From contig JAUVSX010000133.1 in the NCBI GenBank assembly GCA_030596915.1, positions 1 to 7,699 on the forward strand: a stretch of 7,699 nucleotides of DNA, given 5' to 3'. A program made the position numbers and the translations under genes. Positions 6,417-7,699 of this stretch are shown here, piece by piece (the first letter of the stretch is position 1; every line of letters starts with the position of its first letter). The stretch is from Chloroflexota bacterium. GTDB taxonomy: Bacteria > Chloroflexota > Anaerolineae > B4-G1. Below the pieces are notes generated by a model. It was not told the origin of the DNA and ran no database searches. It worked only from the letters and a program-made list of their open reading frames with translations.

Positions 6417-6803
6417 CTATTGCTTGAGCAGCCGGGATACCCTTGCCAGAAGCTCCTTGGGGCGGACAGGCTTGTCAATGAAGTCGTCCGCCTCCAACAT
6501 CATACCATCCTGCACGGAGTACGCAGTGTCGCCGATGTGCTGCGAAAGACTGGTGAGCATGATCACCGGGATGCTCCACAACTCTGGATCGCCCTTGAGC
6601 TTCTCGCACACGTCGAATCCATCTTGCGTGGGCATGATGATGTCCAGCAGAATCAGGTCGGGCTGCACTTCCTGCACCTTCGCAAGCCCCTCATCACCGT
6701 CGTAGGCTACAATCACCTCGTAGGGGACGCTCTCAAGCACCGTCCGCGTCGCCTCCACGAAGTCGGGATCGTCGTCGATCAGCAGTATCTTGGCCTGTGC
6801 CAT
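6417..6803 (-). CDS. Stand-alone response regulator receiver protein (first of pair by coordinate)
   Basis: A 128-residue CheY-like receiver domain and nothing more: no DNA-binding, enzymatic or linker region follows. The phosphorylation site is complete: acidic D11/D12 in LLIDDDPD, phospho-acceptor D54 in LILLDIIMP, T84 in VIMLTS and K111 in FIDKPVRP. The stretch between T84 and K111 has 26 residues, about five more than in CheY, giving an extended alpha4 region rich in acidic and methionine residues (DGMMLEADD). It starts 3 nt after the neighbouring receiver gene; its GAGG Shine-Dalgarno (6811-6814) lies inside that gene, so translation is probably coupled. Receivers without output domains act by binding partner proteins or as phosphate sinks in phosphorelays. 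No histidine kinase is in the window. The partner is unknown. Confidence 0.92.
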   Translation of the reverse strand: MAQAKILLIDDDPDFVEATRTVLESVPYEVIVAYDGDEGLAKVQEVQPDLILLDIIMPTQDGFDVCEKLKGDPELWSIPVIMLTSLSQHIGDTAYSVQDGMMLEADDFIDKPVRPKELLARVSRLLKQ

Positions 6804-6806
6804 GGC

Positions 6807-7202
6807 TCAGCCTCGCCTAAGGAGATTCGCCACGCGCCGCAGCAGTTCCGCTGGCGGCACCGGCTTCTCGATGTAGTCCTGTACATCCATCCGCAGTCCG
6901 GTCTCCAACTGGTATCGGCGGTAGCTGGCGTCCTCGCGCACGGAGGTAAGGATCATGATGCGCAGCTTGCGATAGCGTGGCTTGTCCCGCATCGTCCGCA
7001 CGACCGCGAACCCATCCATACGCGGCATCAACAGGTCCAGGATCAGCAGGTCAGGTACCTCGGATTTGAGCGCATCCATGCACTCCAGCCCATCGCGGGC
7101 CGTGGTCACGTCGTACTCCTCCACGCTCTCCAGGACAGTGGTGATGGCCTCGATGATGTCGGGATCGTCGTCGACTACTAGGATCTTGGGTTGCCGCTCC
7201 AT
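6807..7202 (-). CDS. Stand-alone response regulator receiver protein (second of pair by coordinate)
   Basis: A 131-residue single receiver domain, paralogous to its downstream neighbour. Key residues: D11/D12 in VVDDDPD, phospho-acceptor D56 in LLILDLLMP, T86 in IMILTS, K113 in YIEKPVPP. As in the neighbour, 26 residues separate the conserved Thr and Lys, longer than CheY, and the alpha4 segment ends in RMDVQDYIEKP. The two proteins differ widely on the alpha1 and alpha4 surfaces, so they are not a recent duplicate and may see different partners. The ATG at 7202 has a strong AAGGAGG 7 nt upstream (7210-7216). It follows the partial metF-like gene by 36 nt. No output domain or kinase accompanies it. 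Confidence 0.92.
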   Translation of the reverse strand: MERQPKILVVDDDPDIIEAITTVLESVEEYDVTTARDGLECMDALKSEVPDLLILDLLMPRMDGFAVVRTMRDKPRYRKLRIMILTSVREDASYRRYQLETGLRMDVQDYIEKPVPPAELLRRVANLLRRG

Positions 7203-7238
7203 CTATCTCCCTCCTTGGTTCGACTCTGCAAGTGCCTC

Positions 7239-7699
7239 CTACAAGATCGGACGCGGGTACAGCCCTGCCCGCTCAACGACCACGGGCACGATGTCCTCCC
7301 AGGCAACCGCCATGATGTGAATCCCGTCCACACCCTCTATATCTCGGATCTGCTCGATAAGCTCCAGCGAGATCTGCACGCCTTCTTCCTTCGGATCCGC
7401 GGCATCCTCCATACGCTTGACCAGCTCATCGGGCACGGTGAGGCCCGCGACGTAGTCACGCATGTAGCGAGCCATACCCGCAGACTTCATAGGGATTATT
7501 CCTGCCAGGATGTGGGTCTGCTCGTGGAGACCCCGCTGGCGCACCAGGTCCATGTACTCGGCGAAGCGCTTGATGTCGAACACGCCCTGGGTCTGAATGA
7601 AGTCAGCCCCCGCGCGCACCTTCTTCTCCAGTCGGATCGGCCGGCGCTCGAACGCGTCTGCGACCGGATTCGCCGCCGCCCCGATGCGCGGTTTTACGC
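7239..7699 (-). CDS. metF: Methylenetetrahydrofolate reductase homologue (partial, N-terminus off the right edge)
   Basis: C-terminal half of a second MTHFR-type TIM barrel. The frame is open to the window edge; the first visible residues are RKPRIGAAANPVADAFERR, a canonical MetF segment, followed by KKVRAGADFIQTQGVFD, IPMKSAGMARYM, DYVAGLTVPDELV, GVDGIHIMAVAWEDIVP and the end GLYPRPIL. About 150 residues are present, roughly half of a normal MetF. It shares the order of all conserved blocks with the MetF at 4758-5666 but keeps GAAANP where the other has GAVVSP, and it has two extra residues in the loop before the strand ILAGIIP. It leads the visible part of the operon. Whether its own metV partner lies upstream cannot be seen. 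Confidence 0.9.
   Translation of the reverse strand, partial: VKPRIGAAANPVADAFERRPIRLEKKVRAGADFIQTQGVFDIKRFAEYMDLVRQRGLHEQTHILAGIIPMKSAGMARYMRDYVAGLTVPDELVKRMEDAADPKEEGVQISLELIEQIRDIEGVDGIHIMAVAWEDIVPVVVERAGLYPRPIL

Noticed and set aside
6344..6478. 45-residue N-terminal extension of MetV
   Set aside because: It overlaps the end of a receiver gene and has no similarity to the family; the ATG at 6343 has a strong ribosome binding site.
6108..7181. Long plus-strand open frame (357 codons) opposite metV and both receiver genes
   Set aside because: It lies antisense to three well-identified genes, its translation is rich in His/Arg/Leu with no recognisable domain, and such frames are common in GC-rich coding DNA.

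Overview
The window is a compact, one-directional gene cluster on the minus strand from a fairly GC-rich anaerobe with a Wood-Ljungdahl (reductive acetyl-CoA) type of C1 metabolism. In order of transcription (right to left) it holds: the 3' part of a methylenetetrahydrofolate reductase (MTHFR) homologue; two stand-alone response-regulator receiver proteins; a MetV-type cysteine-rich protein; a second, complete MetF; an HdrC-HdrB fusion (HdrD-like) iron-sulfur protein; a CooC-type nickel-insertion ATPase; a TIM-barrel-like protein resembling the peptidase U32 group; and the alpha and beta subunits of a class I [4Fe-4S] fumarase, the beta gene running off the left edge. No tRNA, rRNA, CRISPR array, insertion sequence or convincing terminator was seen.

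Layout: 7699-7239 partial metF-like gene; 7202-6807 and 6803-6417 receiver pair, 3 nt apart; 6343-5678 metV; 5666-4758 metF; 4731-3517 hdrCB; 3494-2715 cooC; 2540-1587 U32-like gene; 1550-615 fumarase alpha; 633-1 fumarase beta, overlapping alpha by 19 nt. Gaps are 3-36 nt apart from 73 nt (6344-6416) and 174-220 nt (2541-2714 and its surroundings), so one polycistronic transcript is likely. Most genes have a clear Shine-Dalgarno sequence. Three starts appear to be non-ATG (GTG for cooC, TTG for fumarase alpha, GTG for fumarase beta).

How the genes fit together: MetF and MetV form the methylene-THF reductase of the methyl branch in acetogens, and an Hdr-type iron-sulfur protein next to them suggests the route by which electrons reach or leave that enzyme. 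CooC matures Ni-containing CO dehydrogenase, the carbonyl-branch enzyme, which is not in the window. Fumarase would link the acetyl-CoA pathway to a partial (often reductive) TCA cycle. The two receiver proteins have no output domain and presumably act by protein-protein contact. Their role here, and that of the U32-like protein, is the least explained part of the window.

Taxonomy cannot be fixed from this sequence. The high GC content, bacterial Shine-Dalgarno sequences and MetV/Hdr/CooC set would suit an uncultured anaerobic bacterium (for example from Chloroflexota, Actinobacteriota or a related deep lineage); this is inference only.
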